Assembly: GCF_003732425.1 (NCBI RefSeq)
Contig: NZ_MOBX01000003.1
Coordinates: 248,001-312,000 of the forward strand
From: Pseudomonas fluorescens
GTDB lineage: Bacteria > Pseudomonadota > Gammaproteobacteria > Pseudomonadales > Pseudomonadaceae
Reading direction: 5' to 3'
Length of the DNA stretch: 64,000 nucleotides
Position 1 is the stretch's first letter, and the number at the start of each line of letters is the position of its first letter. Below, one piece after another: positions 37,826 to 45,260 of this stretch. Made by a program: the position numbers and the translations under genes. Under the pieces are notes generated by a model. The model saw only the letters and a program-made list of their open reading frames with translations, was not told the origin of the DNA and did not search any database.

Positions 37826-38064
37826 AGCGAGTCCGCCATTTTGCGAATAGCCCTGCGGTCGGCGGCCGATATCGGCTTCGGGCGCCGCTTGAGCACCGTT
37901 TCAGGTTCTATGTTGTTTGAGCGGGGCGGTGGTAGCGGGTTGTGCGACGGGCTTTTCAGTTGTTCGATCCGCCCGCCGGTGGCCAGGTACTGGGCGACCT
38001 AGTCATTGATGGATTCCGCGTGCTGCCGCTGCTGCTCGATCAGGTTGACGTGATTGCCGATCAT
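37822..38064 (-). pseudogene. Phage hypothetical gene with in-frame TAG at codon 22
   Basis: The ATG at 38064 opens MIGNHVNLIEQQRQHAESIN-D, then TAG at 37999-38001, then the same frame continues VAQYLATGGRIEQLKS to a proper TGA that overlaps the next ATG. The continuous 81-codon frame and coupled ends show that the amber codon is the only lesion. It would otherwise encode an 80-residue basic protein of unknown function. Confidence 0.65.
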
Positions 38065-38071
38065 GCTGGCC

Positions 38072-38635
38072 TCACTTGATCCGGATTGAGCTTTCTCCGC
38101 GCTCAAGGTGAGCCCAGACCGGTTCCGGTAGCAGTTCATGTTCCGCGTCCTCGCCGGCTTCGATACGCTTTCGCACAGCGTCGTTGTGATCCCGGATTTC
38201 CTTGAGCTTCGCCGCAATCGACTTTTTGTCAGGGGCGAACACAGTCTTCGTTTCGATGAAGTCATCAGGGATCTCATCTTCCTTGTCGACGATCACCTTT
38301 TCAGGCGCCAGTGCCAGCGTGATTGTGAACAACGGTCGTTTGATTGACTTGATCGCCGCGGCTTCCATGTTCCGGCGCAGGTAATCACTGATTTGGGAAA
38401 CGCTGTTTTTCTTCACGCGTTTCAGTTCGTTCAGGCGCTCGACCTCTTTGTCGATGGCGTCGATATCGCTCTCGATGTTTCGACGTAGCATGACGATGTT
38501 GTCGGCCTTCACCTCGAACTCGCCTTGAATCTCGTCCATGGCGTGCTGCAGGGCCTCTTTCAGGCCCTCATCATCGGTGTCGGCCATTCCCTGAAGTTCG
38601 GCGAGCTTGCCGGTCAGTGCGTAAAGTTGAGTCAT
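38072..38635 (-). CDS. Siphovirus Gp157-family protein
   Basis: A 187-residue protein of the phage Gp157 family. The sequence has a long coiled coil (KADNIVMLRRNIESDIDAID then KEVERLNELKRVKKNSVSQI) followed by DYLRRNMEAAAIKSIKRPLF and a beta-rich part with DEIPDDFIETKTVFAPDKKS. Gp157 proteins occur next to phage recombination genes and have been linked to phage resistance in streptococci. The stop overlaps the annealing-protein gene order (ATGA). Confidence 0.82.
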   Translation of the reverse strand: MTQLYALTGKLAELQGMADTDDEGLKEALQHAMDEIQGEFEVKADNIVMLRRNIESDIDAIDKEVERLNELKRVKKNSVSQISDYLRRNMEAAAIKSIKRPLFTITLALAPEKVIVDKEDEIPDDFIETKTVFAPDKKSIAAKLKEIRDHNDAVRKRIEAGEDAEHELLPEPVWAHLERGESSIRIK

Positions 38636-39369
38636 TCTGCGTTCTCCCGTTCAGTGGCTTCGGTGATGCGCTTCCACTCCAGTGAAATGCGCTCGGCACC
38701 TCTGGTGTCCTTTCGAATAGTCAACTTGCGCACGGCGACGTCGTGGATCTTCTTCAGTTCCTGGGCAGACTGGGCGCCAGCCATGGTGTCGATGACCGAC
38801 TTGATGTAATCCTGCCGTTCCTGTTTCTGACGATCTTCCTCCGCCACCCGATCTTCGGCCTTGTTCAACGCCACCTCATCCCGAACTGTTTCGACATATG
38901 CAGCGTCATCGAACAGCCCCATGTGGATGTCCGCGGCGAATCCGAGCGGCTGGAGGCATTTACCGATCGCATCTGTGAGCGACTTCTTTGCTGCCTCCCA
39001 ATCGGTGATGATCTTGCCTTGCTGCAGGAGAACGAACGGCGTGTGCCCGTAATGCGTCACGGTGCATTTCTGTCCGCCTTCGCCCTGGTACCAAAGCTCA
39101 ATTCTCACGGTGTGGACTTTCGCGTTGATCAGTGGCGCGGTCGGCCATTCTTTGGTCGGCGCTTGCAACGGACCACCTTCGTCGAATCGTTCTTCAAGGA
39201 TGGTCCAGCCCCAACCTTCACCGCATGGGCCGAACACTTCGGTGGCTTTGCGCATCAGGTAGGTCGGCTTGATGGCTGTGCCCTTGAAGCCGCCCATCCC
39301 TGTGAAATTCTTGGTGGCACTCGGATCGGTTGTGTTGACCCGATCCCAGATCCGCGTATTCGTGGACAT
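38632..39369 (-). CDS. Probable phage single-strand annealing (Rad52-like) protein
   Basis: A 245-residue protein. The region AIKPTYLMRKATEVFGPCGE then GWGWTILEE and the later TDWEAAKKSLTDAIGKCLQP, LGFAADIHMGLFDD resemble Rad52/DdrA-like phage annealing proteins, where a KS-TDA-GKAL-LGF motif is common. A charged C-terminal helix may contact SSB. The position directly before Gp157 is the usual recombination module. Family assignment is by eye and moderate. Confidence 0.6.
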   Translation of the reverse strand: MSTNTRIWDRVNTTDPSATKNFTGMGGFKGTAIKPTYLMRKATEVFGPCGEGWGWTILEERFDEGGPLQAPTKEWPTAPLINAKVHTVRIELWYQGEGGQKCTVTHYGHTPFVLLQQGKIITDWEAAKKSLTDAIGKCLQPLGFAADIHMGLFDDAAYVETVRDEVALNKAEDRVAEEDRQKQERQDYIKSVIDTMAGAQSAQELKKIHDVAVRKLTIRKDTRGAERISLEWKRITEATERENAE

Positions 39370-39412
39370 GAGGAATCCTTGCCGCGCCCAGCGCAGCGAT
39401 TGAATGCTTGGT

Positions 39413-39529
39413 TTATTGAGTGATGCGGTCGGCGAGGGCGCTGAGCAGCATCAGGAAGGTGAAAACGCCGAGGGAAGAGAACGCGCCGCGCCAAATGATC
39501 AGGCGGCGCGCCCATTGGCGACTGGTCAC
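39413..39529 (-). CDS. Small phage membrane peptide (38 aa)
   Basis: A 38-residue frame starting at GTG that overlaps the upstream stop (GTGA). A basic N-terminus SRQWARRLIIWRG is followed by one hydrophobic helix FSSLGVFTFLMLLSALA. Function unknown. Confidence 0.5.
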   Translation of the reverse strand: MTSRQWARRLIIWRGAFSSLGVFTFLMLLSALADRITQ

Positions 39530-39720
39530 AGCCGAACTCTCACCGCAATCCGTTTGCCCTGCATGGAAGGCGCCAGGCGTTGCGGGAGATTGGCCACCAG
39601 ATCCTCGCGCTTGCGGCCGATCACCTCATTGAAGGGAAGGCCGAAGCCGAGGAGGGCGATCTTGTGTTCGATGTCTTCGAGCTGTTCGTCGATGAGCGAT
39701 TTAACTGGTGCCGTACTCAT
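39526..39720 (-). CDS. Small phage hypothetical protein
   Basis: A 64-residue soluble protein, MSTAPVKSLIDEQLEDIEHK with a basic C-terminus QGKRIAVRVRL. Starts and stops overlap both neighbours by 4 bases. No known domain. Confidence 0.6.
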   Translation of the reverse strand: MSTAPVKSLIDEQLEDIEHKIALLGFGLPFNEVIGRKREDLVANLPQRLAPSMQGKRIAVRVRL

Positions 39721-39917
39721 GCTTCCTCCTTGCGCCGCTGACAGGTGTCACGCAGCCGCTTGCAGTAGTGGTTGAACTCGTCGGTGGTGATCGCGCCGTC
39801 AGTGAAGAGGCGGGTGATCAGCCCCTGTACCAGCAAGCTGATGTCTTCTTCGCCGGCCTGCGCCGACACACCATCAAGGGCTTGATCGATCAGGATGTGG
39901 GGGCTCAAAACCCGCAC
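39717..39917 (-). CDS. Small phage hypothetical protein
   Basis: A 66-residue helical protein, with EDISLLVQGLITRLFTDGAI followed by DEFNHYCKRLRDTCQRRKEE. The stop overlaps the next gene (ATGA). No known domain. Confidence 0.6.
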   Translation of the reverse strand: MRVLSPHILIDQALDGVSAQAGEEDISLLVQGLITRLFTDGAITTDEFNHYCKRLRDTCQRRKEEA

Positions 39918-40309
39918 TCCCGCTCTACGCGATCGCTTTCGCGTTTCGCATCTCGGTACTCGTTGGCGTGCACCGCGACCAGGTCGCTGGCGAGCGACCG
40001 AACGATCTGCGGATCACCGCCGACGGCTTCGATGGCCCAGGCGTGCAGAATCCCGCCTTCTTTTCGCCTGATCAGCTCGATCAAAATCTTCTCGATGTAC
40101 CGATCAAGATCCGGGTTCGCGGCCATGTGATCCGCCAGCGCCTCCGGTAAGTGGTCAGCGTTGACCAGAACCTTGCTTCGACCTACCGGATTTGGCGCCT
40201 CTACGTGGCGCCGATGAAGCAGATCGTCGACCGACTCAGTCAGCCATTCTTGACCTGGCTCCGTGTCGAGAAAGTTGTCTTCCGGAATGGGTTTACGTAG
40301 AGCTGACAT
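39905..40309 (-). CDS. Phage hypothetical protein
   Basis: A 134-residue protein starting at the ATG 40309 with GGAG upstream. The body is acidic and helical, with LIRRKEGGILHAWAIEAVGG. No recognised family. Confidence 0.65.
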   Translation of the reverse strand: MSALRKPIPEDNFLDTEPGQEWLTESVDDLLHRRHVEAPNPVGRSKVLVNADHLPEALADHMAANPDLDRYIEKILIELIRRKEGGILHAWAIEAVGGDPQIVRSLASDLVAVHANEYRDAKRESDRVERECGF

Positions 40310-40453
40310 GGTCGTCTCCAGAGTGGCGGGGTGTTGATTCAACAAAACTCGGATGCACTCGTCCGCTCCGCTGGTTGCCGTTGGGCGCGGAGGTGAGTGC
40401 ATTCGAGTGGCGTCGGAGGTGCGCGGCTAAATTGCTAAAGGAACCAGCGAGCT

Positions 40454-40483
40454 TGGCCGATACGTTTTGGCATTAATGCCAAA
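40454..40483 (+). promoter_or_regulatory. 18-bp perfect palindrome in a cargo gene promoter
   Basis: TTTGGCATTAATGCCAAA (40466-40483) is a perfect palindrome ending 22 bases before the ATG of the exported cargo protein. The TGGCCGATAC motif shared with 31215 immediately precedes it. It is a likely operator for a dimeric repressor, possibly the lost phage repressor or a host regulator. Confidence 0.6.
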
Positions 40484-40505
40484 TAATTGAGATCGGGAGA
40501 TCTGA

Positions 40506-40856
40506 ATGTTTCTAAGTAAAGTTCGCAGTGCTGCAGCCATCGCGGTGATTGCCCTCGCTTATGCTGTTCCAGCTCCGGCTGCCACAGACGTTGTCGCAGA
40601 CCACAACACTGCGGTTATGGCTGTAGCATCCACCCAGGCGTGCGCAAAAAAACATCCAGAAGCAGGTATCACTTTAGAAAAATTCCTGACGGAACAGAAA
40701 GAGGGCATGACTGACGAGATGGCGAAACACATCCGTGATGTTGCTACAAACCCTAGGTACGAAATGGAGGTGAAGCAGTCGACTGAGTTTTTCAATTCCA
40801 AAGGCGGCCAGAATTTGCTAGACAGCCTCTGTGGTGGATTGATTACTGCGAAGTAA
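40506..40856 (+). CDS. Exported cargo protein, hypothetical
   Basis: A 116-residue protein with a clear Sec signal peptide (residues 8-25, ending APA-ATDVV) and two cysteines in the mature part. The remainder is helical, with EKFLTEQKEGMTDEMAKHIR. GGGAG lies 7 bases before the ATG. Plus-strand orientation and its own palindrome mark it as a lysogenic-conversion type gene. No family recognised. Confidence 0.68.
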   Translation: MFLSKVRSAAAIAVIALAYAVPAPAATDVVADHNTAVMAVASTQACAKKHPEAGITLEKFLTEQKEGMTDEMAKHIRDVATNPRYEMEVKQSTEFFNSKGGQNLLDSLCGGLITAK

Positions 40857-40958
40857 GTCACTCACTGCTAAATTTGCTGTGGTTCATACCTTTATGCAGG
40901 TGGGCGGTTATAGGCCCCAGTTTCGTCCGCATCGGATTGCGATCTCGCTGAACTTCAA

Positions 40959-41195
40959 TCAGCACCTCCCTCGCGAGCGGGCGCCCTGCCTGGAAGATCG
41001 CAGAGAGGATCGGGCGGCAGCCTTGCAATCGGCTGCCGTCATTCGAAGTCCGTCTTCGCACTCAACAACACGCACGCCGCTGGCGAGTCCGCGTTCAGCG
41101 TTGAGCCTGTTCGCCTCTCGGATGCAGGCATTCAGGTCGGCGTCGGCGAAGACCTGCAGCTCACCGCGCAGGGTGATGTGAATGACCTTGTTCAT
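40959..41195 (-). CDS. Small phage hypothetical protein
   Basis: A 78-residue protein, NKVIHITLRGELQVFADADL then a helix NACIREANRLNAERG, with an Arg/Ser-rich C-terminus. The ATG overlaps the stop of the truncated upstream gene. Function unknown. Confidence 0.6.
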   Translation of the reverse strand: MNKVIHITLRGELQVFADADLNACIREANRLNAERGLASGVRVVECEDGLRMTAADCKAAARSSLRSSRQGARSRGRC

Positions 41196-41360
41196 CGTGT
41201 TGCCCTCGGTTGTTTTCCCAATGCACCCGTCACCAGGTGCATCAGTGAAACTTTCCGCTGATCCTTCGGCGCTACTGGCGCGGTACAGATCGATTCAAAT
41301 TGTTCCTCCAGCCGCGGGCCTTTCGGCTTGTTCTCCCGCTGGATATGGGGCTGCAGCGCA
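41192..41360 (-). pseudogene. Phage gene truncated at the prophage right junction
   Basis: The last ~55 codons, ending HLVTGALGKQPRATR, belong to a phage gene whose 5' end is missing. Beyond about 41,360 the frame continues only because it is antisense to mlaA. The stop overlaps the next phage ATG, showing the gene was part of the early operon. Confidence 0.6.
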
Positions 41361-41362
41361 GT

Positions 41363-41677
41363 GACGAAGATTTCGGCCAAACCCTCGGTCACTGGGGGGT
41401 AAAGAGTGGTCCTTATCTTGTACTGCCAATCTTGGGGCCAAGCACACTTCGCGACGCGCCAGCCATCCTTCCCGATGCCTATGCCAACCCCGTTCGCTAC
41501 ATCGGTGACGTCCCTGCGCGTAATAGCCTGTATGGCGTGAGCATGATCGACGGGCGCGCTCAATATTTAAAATCTGAAAAGCTCATCACTGGCGATAAAT
41601 ACAACTTTATTCGAAGTGTTTATCTGCAAACCCGAGAGTTCAAGATCAAGGATGGAAACGTAAAGGATGACTTTTAA
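41363..41677 (+). pseudogene. mlaA: mlaA (vacJ) 3' fragment cut by the prophage junction
   Basis: The frame DEDFGQTLGHWGVKSGPYLV then LPILGPSTLRDAP matches the conserved C-terminal half of the outer-membrane lipoprotein MlaA, which removes mislocalised phospholipids together with MlaFEDBC. The signal peptide, lipobox and N-terminal half are replaced by phage sequence, so the gene cannot be functional unless another copy exists elsewhere. Confidence 0.85.
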
Positions 41678-41736
41678 TCAGTGCGTTACGACTAGGTGCC
41701 GGGCGGTGACCCGAATTGATCGCAAAGGTCGTCCAT

Positions 41737-42768
41737 CTAAGCCTTGGCACTGATGGACGGCGCCTGGGGGGACGCCGCAGTGGATTTCATGCGGGTGTCA
41801 CTGGCGGTTTCACGAAACAGTCGGGGCGACATGCCAAATGTCGATTTGAAGTGCCGGCTGAAATGAGAGCTGCTGCCATAGCCCCAGGCATAGGCGATCT
41901 CGGTAAGCGAGCGATGGGCTTGTTCGTGGTTGCGCAGGTCCTCGGCGCAGCGGGATAACCGTCGCTGCCAGATGTACTCGCTGACGCTGCACCCCAGGTC
42001 GTCCTGAAATGACCGATGCAAGCTGCGCACTGAGCACTGCTCGGCGTTGGCGATGCGCTCGATGCTGAGGTCGCGGTCGGCCAGGTGGCGCTCGATATAC
42101 GCCTTGAGGCGATTCTGTTTGAAGAAGCGGAAGTCGTGGTCGAGTTGTTTTTCGTCCTGTTTGTTCTTCAGCGCGTTGTCCAGCAGGCCGGCGATACTGT
42201 CGCCGATCAGTGCGGCCGAGTGGCTGTTGAGCAACGGATAGTGCTGGTAGGCGTCGCTGATCAGGTGCATCAGCATGCGGCCCAGCCCGTTGCGGCCGTT
42301 CAGGTGCATGTCGCCGGGGTGTGTCGGTTGCCCGGCGGCGCCCTGGAACAGCAGGAGAAAGTGCTCGCAGCCCTGGGTGCTCGTGACGCTGAAGGGTTTG
42401 CCGCAGTCGACCAGCAGCATTTCGTCCGGCGCGACGGTGCTGTGTTGCTGGCCTTGCTCGAAGTGACTGACACCGGCCAGTTGAAGGATCAACATGCGGG
42501 GGCTGTCGTGGGCGTCAAGCGCCTTGCTCAGGTGGCGTGAATACCGATGGGCACTGGCGGTCATTCGGCAGAAGCGCAACTGGCCCAGGTCACCGTATTC
42601 CAGTCTGCCCTGGAAGTTTGCGTCCTGCAGCGGATCGATGCTGGTCGATTCCAGGCGCTTTATATACTCCGGCGTGCGGCCCAGGTGATCGCTCATGAAC
42701 TCTTTCCACTTCATCAGCCGATCAGAGCGAACAACCTGATCGGTGGACACACAGGCTAGATTATTCAT
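41737..42768 (-). CDS. AraC-family regulator, FeaR-like
   Basis: A 343-residue protein. The N-terminal ~200 residues form an AraC-binding-like sensor domain (RMLILQLAGVSHFEQGQQHS region). The C-terminal double helix-turn-helix contains LSIERIANAEQCSVRSLHRS and YAWGYGSSSHFSRHFKSTFG. The domain pair resembles FeaR, an activator of aromatic aldehyde dehydrogenase genes. It lies directly after the benzaldehyde-type dehydrogenase gene on the same strand, so it probably senses an aromatic intermediate of this cluster. Confidence 0.85.
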   Translation of the reverse strand: MNNLACVSTDQVVRSDRLMKWKEFMSDHLGRTPEYIKRLESTSIDPLQDANFQGRLEYGDLGQLRFCRMTASAHRYSRHLSKALDAHDSPRMLILQLAGVSHFEQGQQHSTVAPDEMLLVDCGKPFSVTSTQGCEHFLLLFQGAAGQPTHPGDMHLNGRNGLGRMLMHLISDAYQHYPLLNSHSAALIGDSIAGLLDNALKNKQDEKQLDHDFRFFKQNRLKAYIERHLADRDLSIERIANAEQCSVRSLHRSFQDDLGCSVSEYIWQRRLSRCAEDLRNHEQAHRSLTEIAYAWGYGSSSHFSRHFKSTFGMSPRLFRETASDTRMKSTAASPQAPSISAKA

Positions 42769-42838
42769 TGTTTCGCCTCTTGTTTTTTTGTATTGGCTGA
42801 AGGGGCAGGGTTGGACCCTGCCCGATCTTTACAGACGA

Positions 42839-44317
42839 TCAGAACGGGTAGTGATGGCCCCCGGCTTGCCAGGTGACCCAATGGGCTCGGGTAAACTCAT
42901 CCAATGCATAGTGACCGTTGAAGCGCCCAAGGCCGGAGTTCTTCTCGCCTCCGAACGGCGCATTGGGCTGATCATCGACGGTGATGTCGTTGATATGGGT
43001 CATGCCCGCCACGATGCCCCGGGCAAAGCTCAGGCCGCGCGCCATGTCACGGGTAAACACTGCACTGGACAGACCGTACTCGCTGGCGTTGGCCAACTCC
43101 AGGGCATGTGCCTGGTTTTGCGCAATCATCAGTGGCAGCAACGGACCGAAGGTTTCATCGCGAGCCAAGGCCTGTTCGGGGCTCACTTCGCCGAAGACGT
43201 GGGCCGGCAGCACCAGTCCGCGAGCCTGGCCGCCACACAGTTGCTTGAGACCGGCACGCTCGGCGGCGTCGATCTTCCCTAGCAGGCCATCGAGCTGACT
43301 CTGGTTGACCACTGGCCCGATCACCGTGTCGGCGTTGGCCGGGTCACCGGTCTTGAGGTTGCGCACGCGCTCGACCACCAGCGCCGCGAAGTCGGCATAC
43401 AGTGAGCGATCCACAATGACCCGATTGACGCTCATGCAGATCTGGCCCTGATGCAGGAAGCGCCCGACCACTGCGGCATGCGCCGCTATCTCGATGTCCG
43501 CATCCTCCAGCACCACCAGCGGCGCGTTACCGCCTAGCTCCAGCGCCACCCGCTTGATGTGCTTGCCGCCGGTGGCGATGCGTCCGACATTGCGTCCCAC
43601 ATCGGTGGAGCCGGTGAAGGAGATCAGGCTCGGTATCGGGTGCTCGACGAACGCATCGCCAATCTCCGAACCTGCGCCGACCACCACGTTCAGCGAGCCC
43701 GCCGGGAACCCGGCTTCTTCGAACAGATGGGCAATCAGCAGGCCACCTGTCACCGCAGTATCGCTGGCAGGCTTGAGTACCACGGTATTGCCCAGCGCGA
43801 GTGCCGGGACCACCGAGCGCATGCTCAGGTACAGCGGGAAGTTCCAGGGGCTGATCACACCGACCACCCCCAGCGGCTCGCGAAACACGAAGCTCTGTTC
43901 GCCAGGCTTGTAGCTGGTCAGGATCCGGCCCTCAACCTGCATCGGCAGCGTTGCGCACTCGCGCACCAGGTTGAGGGTGAACTGCCATTCCATGCTCGCT
44001 TTGATACGGGTACTGCCGGACTCACAAATCAGCCAGTCGATGATTTCTTCGCGACGGTTCTGGATGACCTGGGCGAGTTTTTCCAACTGTGCACTGCGCT
44101 GGGTCGGGTGCAGCGCTGCCCATTCGGTTTGCGCGCGCTGGGCGGCCTGGTAAGCGTCGTCCAGATCGGCAACCGAAGCCAGGGGCATTTCCAGCAAGGA
44201 TTCGCCGTTGAAGGGGTTGCGGTCGTCCAGGCGGCGTGCAGAACGACCTGCACGCCAGGTGCCGTTGATGTATTGATCGCCGTTGATGGCGTAGGCCGCG
44301 AGTATTGGAGTTGTCAT
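42839..44317 (-). CDS. Aromatic aldehyde dehydrogenase (benzaldehyde/vanillin type)
   Basis: A 492-residue NAD(P)-dependent aldehyde dehydrogenase. It shows [20 protein letters not shown] for cofactor binding, [12 protein letters not shown], general base Glu in [17 protein letters not shown] and catalytic Cys in [11 protein letters not shown] near residue 299. The pattern matches benzaldehyde and vanillin dehydrogenases. Together with the cleavage dioxygenase upstream it likely oxidises the aromatic aldehyde products to acids. Confidence 0.88.
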   Translation of the reverse strand: MTTPILAAYAINGDQYINGTWRAGRSARRLDDRNPFNGESLLEMPLASVADLDDAYQAAQRAQTEWAALHPTQRSAQLEKLAQVIQNRREEIIDWLICESGSTRIKASMEWQFTLNLVRECATLPMQVEGRILTSYKPGEQSFVFREPLGVVGVISPWNFPLYLSMRSVVPALALGNTVVLKPASDTAVTGGLLIAHLFEEAGFPAGSLNVVVGAGSEIGDAFVEHPIPSLISFTGSTDVGRNVGRIATGGKHIKRVALELGGNAPLVVLEDADIEIAAHAAVVGRFLHQGQICMSVNRVIVDRSLYADFAALVVERVRNLKTGDPANADTVIGPVVNQSQLDGLLGKIDAAERAGLKQLCGGQARGLVLPAHVFGEVSPEQALARDETFGPLLPLMIAQNQAHALELANASEYGLSSAVFTRDMARGLSFARGIVAGMTHINDITVDDQPNAPFGGEKNSGLGRFNGHYALDEFTRAHWVTWQAGGHHYPF

Positions 44318-44389
44318 AGTCTTACCTTAGAGGCAGGTAGCCGCGTCGATTGCGGGTGGGTGAGGGCAGACCCTTTGGATTGACCGTAT

Positions 44390-45238
44390 TCAGCTTCGAA
44401 TCCAGGCGCGTCCCCAGGAGTTGAGGGTGTACTCCTCCTGCGGCCAGACGCCAGGCGGGCGAGTGGCCTCGGTGATTTCCAGCTCCGCCGAGAACTCCAA
44501 GCGGTTGCGATCGGCGTCGACCACCATGAAGAACAGATTGTTGCCCGGACCATGGCGGCCCGGGCCGAAGAACAGGGTGATGCGTTCCTTGGCGAAACGG
44601 TCGCCCCAGTCGCGAATATCGTTCCATTCGTTGGTTTCGTAGCAATGGTGGTCCCATTCGTTTTTTGAACCGCGGAAAAACGCCAGCGAATGGTGCTCAT
44701 CGTCCGAGCGCAGGAAACAGGTGGTGAGCTGGCCGCTTTGCTCGTCCACTACATTGTCCGAGACGGTGAAGCCCACTGTGTTGACGTAGAAGTCGATCAT
44801 CGCTTCCAGTTCGGTGGTCTGGAACACCACGTGCTGCAGGCGTCCCGGCATGCCCCCGGGGTGGGGCGTGGAGGCGCTGCGGGCGACGCCAAAGACGGTT
44901 TGCCGTCCCTGGGGATCACGGATTTGAAAGGCGCCCGCTTCCAGCAACGGCGAGTCGAGCGGTTCGACGCTGCACCCTTTGGCTACCAGGCGCGCGTGCA
45001 GCTCGCTCAAGTGCGGCTGGCTGCCCAGATCGTACGCCGCGGCGAGCAGGCCGCTGTGGTCTGCGGGCGAAACCAGCATGGCTCGCTGGGGCCCCTGGAG
45101 CAGCCAACTGCCGTCGGCTTGCGCCAGGCCGTCCATGTCCAGCAGACGCCGATAGAACTCGACTTGCTGCTGTGGATCTTTACTTGCCAGGTGCAGATAG
45201 CACAGGCGTGCGGGTGTGGAAGTCTGCAAGGTTTGCAT
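44390..45238 (-). CDS. VOC-family extradiol-type ring-cleavage dioxygenase
   Basis: A 282-residue protein of two vicinal-oxygen-chelate domains, the length of type I extradiol dioxygenases. Probable Fe(II) ligands are His in LQHVVFQT (~138), His in DEHHSLAFF (~200) and Glu in NRLEFSAELE (~250). It would open a catechol-type ring next to the hydroxyls. The ATG at 45238 follows AGAGG by 5 bases. It lies between the hydroxylase and the aldehyde dehydrogenase genes. Confidence 0.82.
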   Translation of the reverse strand: MQTLQTSTPARLCYLHLASKDPQQQVEFYRRLLDMDGLAQADGSWLLQGPQRAMLVSPADHSGLLAAAYDLGSQPHLSELHARLVAKGCSVEPLDSPLLEAGAFQIRDPQGRQTVFGVARSASTPHPGGMPGRLQHVVFQTTELEAMIDFYVNTVGFTVSDNVVDEQSGQLTTCFLRSDDEHHSLAFFRGSKNEWDHHCYETNEWNDIRDWGDRFAKERITLFFGPGRHGPGNNLFFMVVDADRNRLEFSAELEITEATRPPGVWPQEEYTLNSWGRAWIRS

Positions 45239-45260
45239 AAACACCTCTGGGGCTGAAGGT

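Larger units (their letters stand above)
27128..41362. mobile_element. Truncated prophage at tRNA-Pro with cargo genes
   Basis: The element runs from the tRNA-Pro 3' end to a sudden junction with a broken mlaA gene near 41,340-41,363. Phage genes lie almost all on the minus strand and often overlap by 1-4 bases, ending in a tyrosine recombinase next to the tRNA. Gp157, an annealing-type protein, two PP-loop enzymes and a methyltransferase relic mark it as the early region of a siphovirus-like prophage. Repressor, replication, lysis and structural genes are missing. No second copy of the tRNA 3' end was noticed at the right side, consistent with deletion of that end. Confidence 0.85.

Noticed and set aside
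31115..38001. Stop-codon recoding as explanation for the in-frame TGA and TAG
   Set aside because: The two cases use different stop codons, no suppressor tRNA is seen, and other phage genes use both as normal stops; decay is simpler.
41361..41563. 5' extension of the minus-strand phage gene across mlaA
   Set aside because: This part is antisense to conserved MlaA sequence, so the open frame is accidental.
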